Shown one piece after another: positions 17,636-29,555 of a stretch of 37,256 nucleotides of DNA. Position 1 is the first letter of the stretch. Each line of letters starts with the position of its first letter. Where the stretch lies: positions 1 through 37,256 of the forward strand of contig CALFAK010000042.1 of the NCBI GenBank assembly GCA_937948985.1. Direction: 5' to 3'. A program made the position numbers and the translations under genes. The stretch comes from an uncultured Neomegalonema sp. (GTDB taxonomy: Bacteria > Pseudomonadota > Alphaproteobacteria > Rhodobacterales > Rhodobacteraceae). The notes under the pieces are model-generated. The model was not told the DNA's origin and did no database searches. It saw nothing but the letters and a program-made list of their open reading frames with translations.

Positions 17636-19720
17636 TCAAGCCGAACTCAAATACCGAACTTCCGCATCCCGCCCCATCAGATACAGCAACACCCGCAGCG
17701 CCTCGCCGCGTTCGCTGACAAGGCCACCGTCGCACGCCAGTATCAGCCGCGCGTCGTCGCGGGCGACTTCGAGCAGGTCGCCGTGCACCTCAAGGTCGGC
17801 GATTTTCATCTTCGGCAGCCCCGCCTGTTTGACCCCCAGCAAGTCCCCCGCCCCGCGCTGGCGCAAGTCCTCCTCGGCGATGCGGAACCCGTCCTCCGTC
17901 TCGCGCAGCACGGCCAGCCTGTCTCGCGCGGCCTCGCCCAGCGGTCCCTGATACAACAACACACAGCTCGACTTTTCGCCCCCGCGCCCGACCCGTCCGC
18001 GCAGCTGGTGCAGCTGTGCCAACCCGAACCGCTCGGCATGTTCGATCACCATGATCGTGGCTTCGGGCACATCGACGCCGACCTCGACCACCGTCGTTGC
18101 GACCAGCACTTGCGCCACGCCCGTGCGGAACGCCTCCATCGCTGCGTCTTTCCCATCTGCCTTCATCCGCCCATGCGCCATCACCACCGCGTTCTCGCCA
18201 AACGAATGGCGCAGCACCCGCGCGCGATCCTCGGCGGCGGCCACATCCAGCGCGTCGCTTTCCTCGACCAGCGGGCAAATCCAATAGGCACGCGCGCCCC
18301 CCGAAATCGCGCGTTTCAGGCTTTCGACCACATCGTCATAGCGCGACAACGACACCATCCGCGTCTCAATCGGCTTGCGGCCGGGGGGCTTCTCGTCCAG
18401 CACCGACACATCCATATCGCCATAGCTGGCCAGCGCCAGCGTGCGCGGGATCGGCGTGGCGCTCATTACCAGAATATCCGCGCCCTGCCCTTTTTCGGCC
18501 AGCTCATTGCGCTGCTCAACGCCGAAACGATGCTGCTCATCCACCACAGCCATGCGCAAATCCGCAAAAGTCACGCTCGACTGAAACAGCGCGTGTGTGC
18601 CGACCACAATATCGATCTCTCCCGATGCAAGTCCCGCCAGCGTCTCCCGCTTGACCGCCGCCTTGTCCTTGCCAGTCAACAGCGCCAGCCGCACCCCGGC
18701 GGCCTCGCATAACGGCGTCAGTCCCTTCAGATGCTGCCGCGCCAATATCTCCGTCGGGGCCATCAGCGCAGCCTGCCCGCCCGCCTCCACCGCGATCAGC
18801 ATCGCCATGAACGCCACCAGAGTCTTGCCCGCGCCGACATCGCCTTGCAGCAGGCGCAGCATCCGCTCAGGATTGCCCATATCCGCCGCAATCGCCGCAA
18901 TCGCCCGGTTTTGCGCGCCCGTCAGTGTGAACGGCAACGTCCCCAGCACCCGCTCGCGCAAATGCCCGCTGCCCTTGGTCGTACGCCCCCGCGCCCGCCG
19001 CCGCTTGGCCCGGATCAACGCCAGCGCCAGCTGATGCGACAACAGCTCGTCATAGGCCAGCCGCCGCCGCACGGGATGGCTCGCCTCCAGATCCAGTCCC
19101 GTCTGCGGATCATGCATCGCACGCACAGCCACCGCCCAGCCCGGCCATTCCTGCTTGGCCAGCCACGCAGGGTCCTGCCATTCGGGCAGCTCAGGAACCA
19201 ACGCCACCGCCGCCTTAACCGCCTTGGCAATCGCCTTCTGGCCCAGTCCGGCGGTCATCGGATAGATCGGCTCGAACCCGTCGGGGGGCGCGTCTTTGGC
19301 GGGATCGAGGATCACGTCGGGATGCGGCATCTGCGCGATGCCGTCATAATGCTCGATCTTGCCGCATACATAGCGCTCGGCCCCCACGGGCAGCATTTTC
19401 GTCAGGTATTCAGGGGCAGGCCGGAAGAACACCAGCACAAAATCCAGCACCCCGTCCCGCACCGTCACCCGATAGGGCGCATTGCGGCGGCTTGGCGCGG
19501 AATGCGAGACAACCGTGACTTTCACACACAGCGTCGTCCCCTCAACCACGCCCTGCACAGTCTCGCGCAAAGTCCGGTCAACAACACCCGAGGGCGGCAA
19601 AAACACCGCATCCACCACCCGCCGGATACCCAGCTTATCATAAAGCGGCACAGTCTTAGGCCCGACCCCCGGCAGGGTCTTGGCTTCAGCGAACAGCGGG
19701 AACAGTATTTCAGGGCGCAT
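17636..19720 (-). CDS. recG: ATP-dependent DNA helicase RecG
   Basis: A helicase of about 694 residues that regresses stalled replication forks and processes branched DNA. An N-terminal wedge/OB region precedes the superfamily 2 motor, with motif I GDVGAGKT (about residue 295), DEQH as motif II (about 395), MSATPIPRTLAL as motif III, and VVEVGVDVPEA and QLRGRVGRG as motifs V and VI. The RecG C-terminal domain follows. The ATG at 19720 begins MRPEILFPLF; a GTG nine bases upstream (19729) would add three residues. It lies downstream of ligA and an unknown membrane protein on the same strand. Confidence 0.96.
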   Translation of the reverse strand: MRPEILFPLFAEAKTLPGVGPKTVPLYDKLGIRRVVDAVFLPPSGVVDRTLRETVQGVVEGTTLCVKVTVVSHSAPSRRNAPYRVTVRDGVLDFVLVFFRPAPEYLTKMLPVGAERYVCGKIEHYDGIAQMPHPDVILDPAKDAPPDGFEPIYPMTAGLGQKAIAKAVKAAVALVPELPEWQDPAWLAKQEWPGWAVAVRAMHDPQTGLDLEASHPVRRRLAYDELLSHQLALALIRAKRRRARGRTTKGSGHLRERVLGTLPFTLTGAQNRAIAAIAADMGNPERMLRLLQGDVGAGKTLVAFMAMLIAVEAGGQAALMAPTEILARQHLKGLTPLCEAAGVRLALLTGKDKAAVKRETLAGLASGEIDIVVGTHALFQSSVTFADLRMAVVDEQHRFGVEQRNELAEKGQGADILVMSATPIPRTLALASYGDMDVSVLDEKPPGRKPIETRMVSLSRYDDVVESLKRAISGGARAYWICPLVEESDALDVAAAEDRARVLRHSFGENAVVMAHGRMKADGKDAAMEAFRTGVAQVLVATTVVEVGVDVPEATIMVIEHAERFGLAQLHQLRGRVGRGGEKSSCVLLYQGPLGEAARDRLAVLRETEDGFRIAEEDLRQRGAGDLLGVKQAGLPKMKIADLEVHGDLLEVARDDARLILACDGGLVSERGEALRVLLYLMGRDAEVRYLSSA

Positions 19721-19832
19721 GGTGGTCACAATTTATCAGCCACGGGCGCTCTATGGCAACAAAACCGTCCGCAGATCAAGCATGACTGCGATGTGACATA
19801 CCAAATCGCTCCAACCTATCCGCACCAACCGG

Positions 19833-20474
19833 TCAACACTCGGGATTAAGATCGATATCCAACGGTCTAACACGCATGGTCTTACCCGTTGGCATTGTGG
19901 TCCGGTATGCCTCGCCAATCACGTAAGTATAACACCGCGTCACATCGGCGGGCAGGGCCATTCCGGCCAATTGTTCCATCCTGCGGCCCAGCTCCAACCC
20001 AGACAGCGTTTGCTCAGCCCCCACAAACGGCGCTGAAAGACGCTCAAGCGGATCGTTCGATGCGGCAGGGGAGTCGAGCATGTGCGAGGGAAACAGCAGG
20101 CTCATCACCGATGCGATCTGCCGCCCGTCTTGCAACGGACGTTCACTCACACGCGTCGCACGGGGCAGTGCCTCAGGGAACAACGTATTCACCCGCATCA
20201 CGAATTCGGGCAGCACCAGCGGCTCTTCGGCCTGCGTAGCATCCGGCCACACCATGTCTCGCGCCGCAAACGCCCCGCTCACAATCGCCACAGCCGGAAT
20301 AAGACACAGCAAAATACGCGGCGCGGAAGATTTTTTCCGTCTTTTCCAGCGCTTCTCACGCGACATCGCCGCTTGCGCACGGGGGTCGGAAACAACACGC
20401 GCGCGGCGTTGGTGTTTGGGCTTACCAATCACCAATTCAGGGATCAAACCCGGAATTCGTTTAGCAAGTCCCAT
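19833..20474 (-). CDS. Uncharacterised single-pass membrane protein
   Basis: A 213-residue protein that I cannot assign. The first 50 residues are strongly basic (REKRWKRRKK at 39-48) and are followed by one hydrophobic segment (about 53-71). The rest, about 140 residues, is predicted to lie outside the cytoplasm. The distal part carries two cysteines, one in TRCYTYVIGEAYR and one as the very last residue, which could form a disulphide. It lies 35 bp after ligA and about 110 bp before recG on the same strand, so it may be in their transcript. The G-rich coding-strand bias of its neighbours is shared, so it does not look foreign. Confidence 0.7.
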   Translation of the reverse strand: MGLAKRIPGLIPELVIGKPKHQRRARVVSDPRAQAAMSREKRWKRRKKSSAPRILLCLIPAVAIVSGAFAARDMVWPDATQAEEPLVLPEFVMRVNTLFPEALPRATRVSERPLQDGRQIASVMSLLFPSHMLDSPAASNDPLERLSAPFVGAEQTLSGLELGRRMEQLAGMALPADVTRCYTYVIGEAYRTTMPTGKTMRVRPLDIDLNPEC

Positions 20475-20509
20475 ATGCGCGCCACCCTATAACACTCACG
20501 GCATCGGCA

Positions 20510-23436
<2,927 letters not shown>

Positions 23437-23802
23437 ATGAATAAAACAACTGTCCGCATCGACCGCCTCTCACTGCCCCTTATGATCGGCATACTCGATT
23501 TCGAGCGCCTCGCACCCCAAACTGTCGAGATCAGTATCGAAATAGCGGCCCGTATCGGCCCCAAACCAACGGAGGAAGCGCAAGACTACGTCTCCTATGC
23601 GCCCATCGTCGAACACTTGATCGCGTTGTCGGAATCGCGGCGGCACATCGATCTCGTCGAGCAACTCGCTGACGAGATTTTCGACTTCCTCTTCACAGAC
23701 CCCCGCATCGCAAATGCCACAGTCACAGTCATGAAACCGGATATTTTCGCTCAGGCCGCAGGTGTCGGCGTCATCATCAGCCGCGAAAACTCCGCCACAT
23801 GA
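23437..23802 (+). CDS. folB: Dihydroneopterin aldolase family protein
   Basis: A 121-residue protein of the FolB/FolX fold, which acts on dihydroneopterin in folate synthesis. It shows the family pattern: an opening strand (VRIDRLSLPLMIGILDFER), YAPIVEHLIAL, the HIDLVEQLADEIFDFLF helix with its active-site glutamate, and ATVTVMKPD near the end. It is on the short side for FolB. The ATG at 23437 is preceded by a GCAGGAAA ribosome-binding site. Its stop codon overlaps the start of a glycosyltransferase gene as ATGA. No other folate genes are nearby. Confidence 0.87.
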   Translation: MNKTTVRIDRLSLPLMIGILDFERLAPQTVEISIEIAARIGPKPTEEAQDYVSYAPIVEHLIALSESRRHIDLVEQLADEIFDFLFTDPRIANATVTVMKPDIFAQAAGVGVIISRENSAT

Positions 23803-24590
23803 CCCCAGAAATCTCAGTCATCATGCCCGCTTTCCGCGCGCAAGGCACCATCGTCGAAGCCGCTGCCTCTGCCCTCACGGGCCAAGGCGTTGCAGTCGAG
23901 TTGGTGATCTGCTCGGACGATGGCATGGACTACCGCGCGCTCCTCCGCGCGGCGGGTATTTCTGTGCAAAACGTCACTCATTGTCACACGAACGCACCGC
24001 AATCCGGCCCTTCAACTGCGCGCAACATCGCCCTCAAAGCGGCAAAAGCCCCCATTATCGCCGCCCTCGATGCCGACGATGCCTACACACCTGAGCGTCT
24101 CCGCAAAATCCTGACCGCTATGATGCGCGAGAGCGTTGGTGTGGGCACAGGCCCAACTATCGAGCAAACCCGTGACCGCACCCACAAACGCATTGCAACC
24201 TCCGAAAACGCACGTCTGTCTCTCGAAAAAATCTGCGGCTTACGGATGCCATACAGCCCCGTCTTCCAGCGCACACTCGCCCCAAACGGCTGGCCTCCCG
24301 TCAGTTTCGCCGAAGACATGCTCTTGAATGCCCATCTGTGCTGCGAGGCGGGCGGTTACGCCTTCGCCGACCAAGCCTACTATCATTATTTCATCGAACA
24401 GCATTCTCTAGTCCAGGGAGTCGGCTCTTTGGACCGCGCAATCACAGGGTACCACGAAATTCTCGATGGATTACCCGCAAACCATATCAATCAGGGGGCT
24501 TGGCCTGAAATCACCCTTGCCATCAGTGCGGATTTACACGCCGCAAAATTCTCGAACGCCACAGGATGGCGTGAAACATTTCGCATCTGA
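23799..24590 (+). CDS. Glycosyltransferase family 2 protein
   Basis: A 263-residue GT-A fold enzyme. The N-terminus has the GT2 start (EISVIMPAFRAQGTIVEAAAS), SGPSTARNIAL, and a DADDAY motif at 91-96 that binds the metal and nucleotide sugar. A later SFAEDMLLN fits the acceptor-side acidic motif. No membrane helix is seen, so it is likely cytoplasmic or peripheral. The acceptor and sugar cannot be told. It overlaps folB by four bases, so expression is coupled, and no polysaccharide cluster is nearby. Confidence 0.85.
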   Translation: MTPEISVIMPAFRAQGTIVEAAASALTGQGVAVELVICSDDGMDYRALLRAAGISVQNVTHCHTNAPQSGPSTARNIALKAAKAPIIAALDADDAYTPERLRKILTAMMRESVGVGTGPTIEQTRDRTHKRIATSENARLSLEKICGLRMPYSPVFQRTLAPNGWPPVSFAEDMLLNAHLCCEAGGYAFADQAYYHYFIEQHSLVQGVGSLDRAITGYHEILDGLPANHINQGAWPEITLAISADLHAAKFSNATGWRETFRI

Positions 24591-24644
24591 AAGCGTTTTT
24601 TAACGGCGCGTTGTTATCAATTCCTTCAAATTAAAGTCATCCAC

Positions 24645-24699
24645 GATCAGGTTAGGCAAAAGCGTCAGAATTGGTCGCTAATCTGTCTCAAGTTGATCG
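24645..24699. repeat. Interspersed hairpin element, copy B
   Basis: This matches the element at 189-257: GATCAGGTT, then an A-rich linker ending AAAGC, then GTCAGAATT, and a right half that aligns with AATTCTGACTCAACCTGATCG with four differences and one gap. The loop between the two halves is shorter, so this copy is 55 bases. It ends 24 bases before the chosen start of the TadG-like gene and so may lie in its leader or promoter. Confidence 0.7.
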
Positions 24700-24723
24700 C
24701 GCATGACTATCAAGGGGATAGTG

Positions 24724-26328
24724 ATGAGCTTATATCGGCGTTTTAGAGATCAGTGCGATGGCGGCGTCGCCATCATGATCGGGTTTGTATTTTTCCTTCT
24801 CGTAGGTGCTGTAGGCGGTGCGGTGGACTATTCAAACGCCACCAAACAACGCGACTCACTACAGGCAGCGGCGGACGCAAGCGCTCTAGCCGCCGCGCGT
24901 CTGGGCGAAGATAAAACGCAAGAAGAATACAATGAAGCGGCGGAAGCTGTTTTCATGGCCTCATCAGTGTGCAGAGACATCGAATGCACAGCGCCTGAAG
25001 TATCCGTCGACGAAAGTGGCAATATTCAAGTTGATGCGGGCCTGAATGTCGAAACATTTCTTCTAAACGTCGTCGGAGTGAACACAATCCCGATCGATGT
25101 TGTCGCAAAGGCTTTGCCCCCGGCAAATTTCGGTGTCGATGTGATGATGGTACTCGACTATTCCGGCTCAATGTCTTGGAATGACAAATATATCTCTATG
25201 GCCAACGCGGCGAAAGACTTCCTTGAACGTTCGGAAGCCCGCAACGGCGATAACATGCGTGTCGGTATTGTGCCGTTTTCAGAATACGTTTTGACCCCGC
25301 TGCGGGGCCAGTTTGCATACGATATTCAAACCGACTCTGTTTTGACCGGTCTTGATATCGTCGGATGCACCTCGAACCGCGAGCACCCGTATTCAATCTC
25401 CGCCGACACACCCGAAGACAGCATAACCGGCTCTCTTTGGCCCGTGAACAGTTATACCACAGGCGCCGCAGACGGTTCGTCGGCTTATACATCAGAAAAT
25501 CAGGCGCAAATCGACAGCATAACTAAGAATTATGAGGGTGCGACTTATGAGGTTGAATATTTTGACGTAAATCCATCCGCTTCCACGAACGAAACCCCTA
25601 TAGCGGGTTTTGTGCTCGGTGGCCATCTTGAAGTACAGGGCTATGACCGCTTTGCATTGCGCTGGGTTGGCGAAGTGCCTGATCGCTTCGTGTTCAACAA
25701 CGCGCTCGACTGGCCGACAAGCCGACCATCGCGGCTCAACGGATATGGAACCGCGCTCGATTGGGAAACCCCCGCAGACGGGTCGCTGCCCGATAATTTT
25801 GAATCGCATGAACTGGCAGAGCAGCTCAACCCGCAATGCAGCCAATATGCTGAAAACAGCACATGGGCACGCGCAATGACCACTGAATTCGATGTATTGA
25901 AAGAGGCCATCGACAACATGCGGCCACTCGGCGCGACGAATATCGCATTGGGGCTGGATTTCGGTTGGCATTATCTGACGGACAACGAGCCATTCAGCGA
26001 AGCCTCCACAGAAGACAATACGAAACGCTCGCTCATCTTGCTGTCCGATGGGACACAAACCGTACCGGCGCATGGTGGAAATGGTGCCTATAATATCGAT
26101 TCCGCAAACGCAAATATCACTGAAATATGCGGTGAGATCAAAGGCACCAGCATTGAAATATATACCATCGCATTTGGCATTGAAGATCAATTTACCCGCA
26201 ATTTGTTGAAAAATTGCTCGACGGGCGATGAGTATTACTACGAGCCGCGCGTCGGTTCAGAGCTTGATGCTGTGTTTGACGAGATTTTCGATTCAATCTC
26301 ACCAAGCAAAACGCGCATAACGGGCTGA
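24724..26328 (+). CDS. TadG-like pilus-assembly protein with von Willebrand A domain
   Basis: A protein of about 534 residues. The N-terminus matches the TadE/TadG type: a basic lead, GGVAIMIGFVFFLLVGAVGG as a membrane helix, then a run with AAADASALAAAR. A von Willebrand A domain follows, with the metal-site motif DYSGSMS near residue 145, the threonine motif in GATNIALGL and the aspartate in LILLSDGTQ. Such proteins sit in the inner membrane and are secreted or assembled with Flp/Tad pili. No other tad genes are in the window. ATG 24724 follows AGGGGAT; an in-frame ATG lies at 24703. GC content is visibly lower than the neighbours. Confidence 0.88.
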   Translation: MSLYRRFRDQCDGGVAIMIGFVFFLLVGAVGGAVDYSNATKQRDSLQAAADASALAAARLGEDKTQEEYNEAAEAVFMASSVCRDIECTAPEVSVDESGNIQVDAGLNVETFLLNVVGVNTIPIDVVAKALPPANFGVDVMMVLDYSGSMSWNDKYISMANAAKDFLERSEARNGDNMRVGIVPFSEYVLTPLRGQFAYDIQTDSVLTGLDIVGCTSNREHPYSISADTPEDSITGSLWPVNSYTTGAADGSSAYTSENQAQIDSITKNYEGATYEVEYFDVNPSASTNETPIAGFVLGGHLEVQGYDRFALRWVGEVPDRFVFNNALDWPTSRPSRLNGYGTALDWETPADGSLPDNFESHELAEQLNPQCSQYAENSTWARAMTTEFDVLKEAIDNMRPLGATNIALGLDFGWHYLTDNEPFSEASTEDNTKRSLILLSDGTQTVPAHGGNGAYNIDSANANITEICGEIKGTSIEIYTIAFGIEDQFTRNLLKNCSTGDEYYYEPRVGSELDAVFDEIFDSISPSKTRITG

Positions 26329-26407
26329 ATAGACGCAACATCACCGAATCAATGGCGTGGTAGAATACCGGTATTACTAATAGTGACCGCTATAATTATT
26401 TTCCTGC

Positions 26408-26425
26408 CCCGCACTTCGATGCGGG
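26408..26425. terminator. Hairpin between convergent genes
   Basis: CCCGCA pairs with TGCGGG around a six-base loop, between the convergent TadG-like gene and the minus-strand gene ending at 26544. An AT-rich tract (ATAATTATTTT) lies to its left, which would be downstream for minus-strand transcripts. It is a plausible shared transcription end, and it is weak. A 12-bp perfect palindrome, AATACCGGTATT, lies nearby at 26364-26375. Confidence 0.35.
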
Positions 26426-26543
26426 ACGCAACCTCACGCCGCTAACAACAACACCTCTCCTCCGAAACGTGCAGCGTTATCAGGAGCCTATTCATCAGGC
26501 ACACCAAAAGCCTCCCACACACTATGCATGGGGCAACAAATCC

Positions 26544-27221
26544 TCAAACTTCTCCGCCCGTATCCGGCGGATCATGCAACGCATAGAGCGCCATCTCGTG
26601 GCACTCTTTCAGCACGAAATCGACAGGATGCCGCCCGCGATCCCTGTGACCGGGCGGTTTTCCGGGCCGCATCGGTGCGATATAGCGACCCGTTTCAGCA
26701 CGAACCGCCAGCCTCTTCGCTTCCCACCGCGCCAGCCTTCGCGCCTGTTTCGGCACATCGCCCAGCGCCACATGCAAAGCCCGTAACCGCCGCATCAAAT
26801 GAGCCGCGCTGACCGCATCATCCGGTGAGATCACGACAACAGGCTCAAACACCTGCACCTCGTCAAAAAACCGGATATTCGGCTGTGGTTTGCACCCCCG
26901 CACTGAGGAACGCGGCTTGAAAGATTTGCGCGCATCGAACAGCGCAAATGCCGGAATCCGCGCGGCGGCATCGCCCAAAACACGCGGAATCGCGGGCACA
27001 GGCCCGCCACGCGGCACGGCCACAGGCGCTTCAATCTTCAAAACCACCTTCACCACAACCAACAGCCGCCGGAACGCCGCTTCAGCGGGCCGCAAAACCC
27101 GCCAAATCCCCGTCCGCACCTGCCTCGGCAGCACACCGCCATCGCCCGCCATAACGAGCAACGCGGCTACCATCCGCAGCAACGCCTCCCGTTGGCGGTC
27201 TATGCCCAAGGTCCAGTTCAT
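26544..27221 (-). CDS. Uncharacterised conserved-type protein
   Basis: A 225-residue protein with no domain I can name. The N-terminal part (REALLRMVAALLVMAG, then a VLRPAEAAFRRLLVVV stretch) resembles hypothetical proteins found widely in Alphaproteobacteria; I know of no function for them. A basic, proline-rich middle, the segment RRLRALHVALGDVPKQARRLARW and a terminal PVDFVLKECHEMALYALHD follow. No signal peptide or clear membrane helix is seen. It stands alone on the minus strand between the TadG-like gene and the MoxR operon. The coherent length and the ATG at 27221 support a real gene. Confidence 0.7.
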   Translation of the reverse strand: MNWTLGIDRQREALLRMVAALLVMAGDGGVLPRQVRTGIWRVLRPAEAAFRRLLVVVKVVLKIEAPVAVPRGGPVPAIPRVLGDAAARIPAFALFDARKSFKPRSSVRGCKPQPNIRFFDEVQVFEPVVVISPDDAVSAAHLMRRLRALHVALGDVPKQARRLARWEAKRLAVRAETGRYIAPMRPGKPPGHRDRGRHPVDFVLKECHEMALYALHDPPDTGGEV

Positions 27222-27436
27222 GCGGTGCTAAAAATGTCCCTCTCCGTTATCAATCAAGCATCAAATAGAACTATACAGGAACAAATGTCAAGCGGGCGCT
27301 GGAAATAGCACGAAAATTCTATGAGACACGTTTGGCAGCCACGCTCTCACACGATGCGGCGCGGACAGTATTGAATGGTCACCACGGCGATTTTCAGTAG
27401 CCCGTTCACGCACCCCAAGTCAGGTTGAGTACAAGC

Positions 27437-29545
27437 CTACCGCCCCTCAACCCGCCAGGCCGCAAACAACAAACCAACCGCGATCAACAGCGCCAGCCAG
27501 CCCGGCGCAAGCGGTGTCAGGCGCGAATCCCGCACCACATACGCCCCGCGCTCACGCAGGCCGATCCAGTCATTGCCATAAGCGCGGCGTGTGCCGCTGA
27601 CACGGCGCAGACGCGGGATTCCCGCCTCACGCAACATCACCTGCGCCCCGCCCGTAGCCGCGACAACCGGATTGAGAATATCAAACGTCGCAATCGGGTT
27701 CTCGAATTCCTTCGGCGACGCCGGACCAACCGCCGCCGCCGTGCTCAACACCCCGTCCGTGATCGAGTAAAGCCCTTGCTCCTCGGCCTCAAACAACGCA
27801 CGCCAGCGCCCCGGCCCGCCCGCCTCGAACGGCACACTGATCCGCTCACCCGAAGGTGCAACAATATCCGCCGCAACAGGCGCGTCACCCAGCGAGCGGC
27901 GCACCACCTCAACCGACGCCCCGTTCGCCATCGCCGTCAGCGCGTCTTCCTCAAGCTGTGGCTCTTTCATCAGCCAATGCGCAACCCGGCGCAGCATTTC
28001 CGCCAACGGCCCGCCGCCCTCATACCCGCGCGACCACAACCACGCCGTATCACTGGCCAACATCGCCACGCGGCCCTCGCCCACCCGATCCATCACCAGC
28101 AGCGGCTCACCGTTTTCGCCGGACATCAGCACATCACCGCCGCGCGGTTCCACATCGATCAAGCGCATCCAACGGCCCCAAGTCGGGTCCGTCGCACTCG
28201 CTTGCGGCAGCGTCGCCGTCACCGGATGCTTCTCCCCCGCCTCGGTCAGCAGCGGCGAGAACAGCGTTTCCAACGACCCGCCCGTCGGCACGGCTGGCAT
28301 AATCTCAGCCAAAGGACTGCGATACAGGCTCGCCGGACCACCGAAATCAGGTCCGGCGGCAATCAAAACCGCCCCGCCCCGCCGCACATATCCGGCAACA
28401 TTCGCCAGATACGCCGGGGCCAACACCCCGCGCCGCACATATTTATCGAAGATCACCAGATCGAAATCATCGACCTTTTGCATGAACAATTCCCGCGTCG
28501 GAAACGGGATCAGCGACAGCTCACGGATCGGCGTGCCCGTCATCTTGCTCGGCGGGCGCAAAATCGTAAAATGCACCAGATCAACGGACGGATCGGCTTT
28601 CAGCAGGTTCCGCCAAGACCGCTCCCCCGCATGAGGCTGGCCTGAGACCAACAATACCCGCAGACGATCACGCGTGCCCTGCACCGTGAACAGCGCACGA
28701 TTGTTGCGCATGGTTATCTCGCCGTCGAGTTCCTGCACCTCCAACTCGAACACGCTCGCCCCGCCCTTATCCAGCGGCGCTTCAATGGTGGTCGGCTCGT
28801 TCAAAGCAATTGTATCAAGGCGCACGGGACGGCCATCAATGCTCAGCGTAATGCGCGGCGACGGTGCGCCGGCGGGTGCATTGCCTTGATCGATCACCCG
28901 CAACCGGATCTTCGTATCCTCACCCACAATCCCGAAATTCGGCGCGCTTTCAAGGATCAGACGGCGGTCATACGCCCCGCTGCGCCCCGTGGACAGCATG
29001 TGCGTCGGTGCCGGAAAACGGTCGAGGATCGCCTCATCGTCCAGTGCCGCAAAGTCCGGCGCATCATGCGCACGGCCATCCGTAATAATCACGGCCCCGG
29101 CAATCCGGTCCTGCCCCACATCGGCCAGCGCGGTTTCCATCGCATTGAACAGCCGCGTTCCCGGATCATCCGACGCCGTTCCCGATTTCGCATCCACCGT
29201 CGCCACGCGCAACTCCAACGGTGTCCGGCGGTCCAGCGATTCCGCCGCCTCGCGTATTGCTTCAGCCGCTTGCGCCGCCAATTCCGCACGCCCGTCGATC
29301 GTCTGGCTCGCGCTCTCATCGACCAGCAGCAGCGCCACATCGCTCAACGGATCGCGCAATTCCTGCGTCAGTTTCGGGTCCAACAGCCCCGCCAGCAGCA
29401 CCAACCCCGCCAGCAGCCGCAGCCACGCACCGCGCGCCCCGCGCCACAAACCAAAGACAAAAACCGCCAATATCAGCGCCACAAAGACGCCAATCACCCA
29501 CAGCGGAACGCTGGGATTGAAGATTAAACCTGTTGCGCTGTCCAT
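27437..29545 (-). CDS. Membrane protein with VWA-like domain, last gene of the MoxR operon
   Basis: A 702-residue protein with two N-terminal membrane helices (about 13-34 and 41-55) and one at the very C-terminus (LAPGWLALLIAVGLLFAAW). Between them lies first a von Willebrand A-like domain with DESAS at 76-80 (metal-site pattern DxSxS) and AVIITDGRAHD. Next come beta-rich regions and a segment resembling a class I glutamine amidotransferase fold (VRRGGAVLIAAGPDFGG). Most of it probably faces the periplasm. It starts 10 bp after the DUF4159 gene. Domain types are inferred by eye; the function is unknown. Confidence 0.8.
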   Translation of the reverse strand: MDSATGLIFNPSVPLWVIGVFVALILAVFVFGLWRGARGAWLRLLAGLVLLAGLLDPKLTQELRDPLSDVALLLVDESASQTIDGRAELAAQAAEAIREAAESLDRRTPLELRVATVDAKSGTASDDPGTRLFNAMETALADVGQDRIAGAVIITDGRAHDAPDFAALDDEAILDRFPAPTHMLSTGRSGAYDRRLILESAPNFGIVGEDTKIRLRVIDQGNAPAGAPSPRITLSIDGRPVRLDTIALNEPTTIEAPLDKGGASVFELEVQELDGEITMRNNRALFTVQGTRDRLRVLLVSGQPHAGERSWRNLLKADPSVDLVHFTILRPPSKMTGTPIRELSLIPFPTRELFMQKVDDFDLVIFDKYVRRGVLAPAYLANVAGYVRRGGAVLIAAGPDFGGPASLYRSPLAEIMPAVPTGGSLETLFSPLLTEAGEKHPVTATLPQASATDPTWGRWMRLIDVEPRGGDVLMSGENGEPLLVMDRVGEGRVAMLASDTAWLWSRGYEGGGPLAEMLRRVAHWLMKEPQLEEDALTAMANGASVEVVRRSLGDAPVAADIVAPSGERISVPFEAGGPGRWRALFEAEEQGLYSITDGVLSTAAAVGPASPKEFENPIATFDILNPVVAATGGAQVMLREAGIPRLRRVSGTRRAYGNDWIGLRERGAYVVRDSRLTPLAPGWLALLIAVGLLFAAWRVEGR

Positions 29546-29555
29546 ACCGCGCCCC

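Noticed and set aside
27415-27432. Third copy of the hairpin element (TCAGGTTGAGT)
   Set aside because: Only 11 bases match one half of the element and no pairing partner is present nearby.
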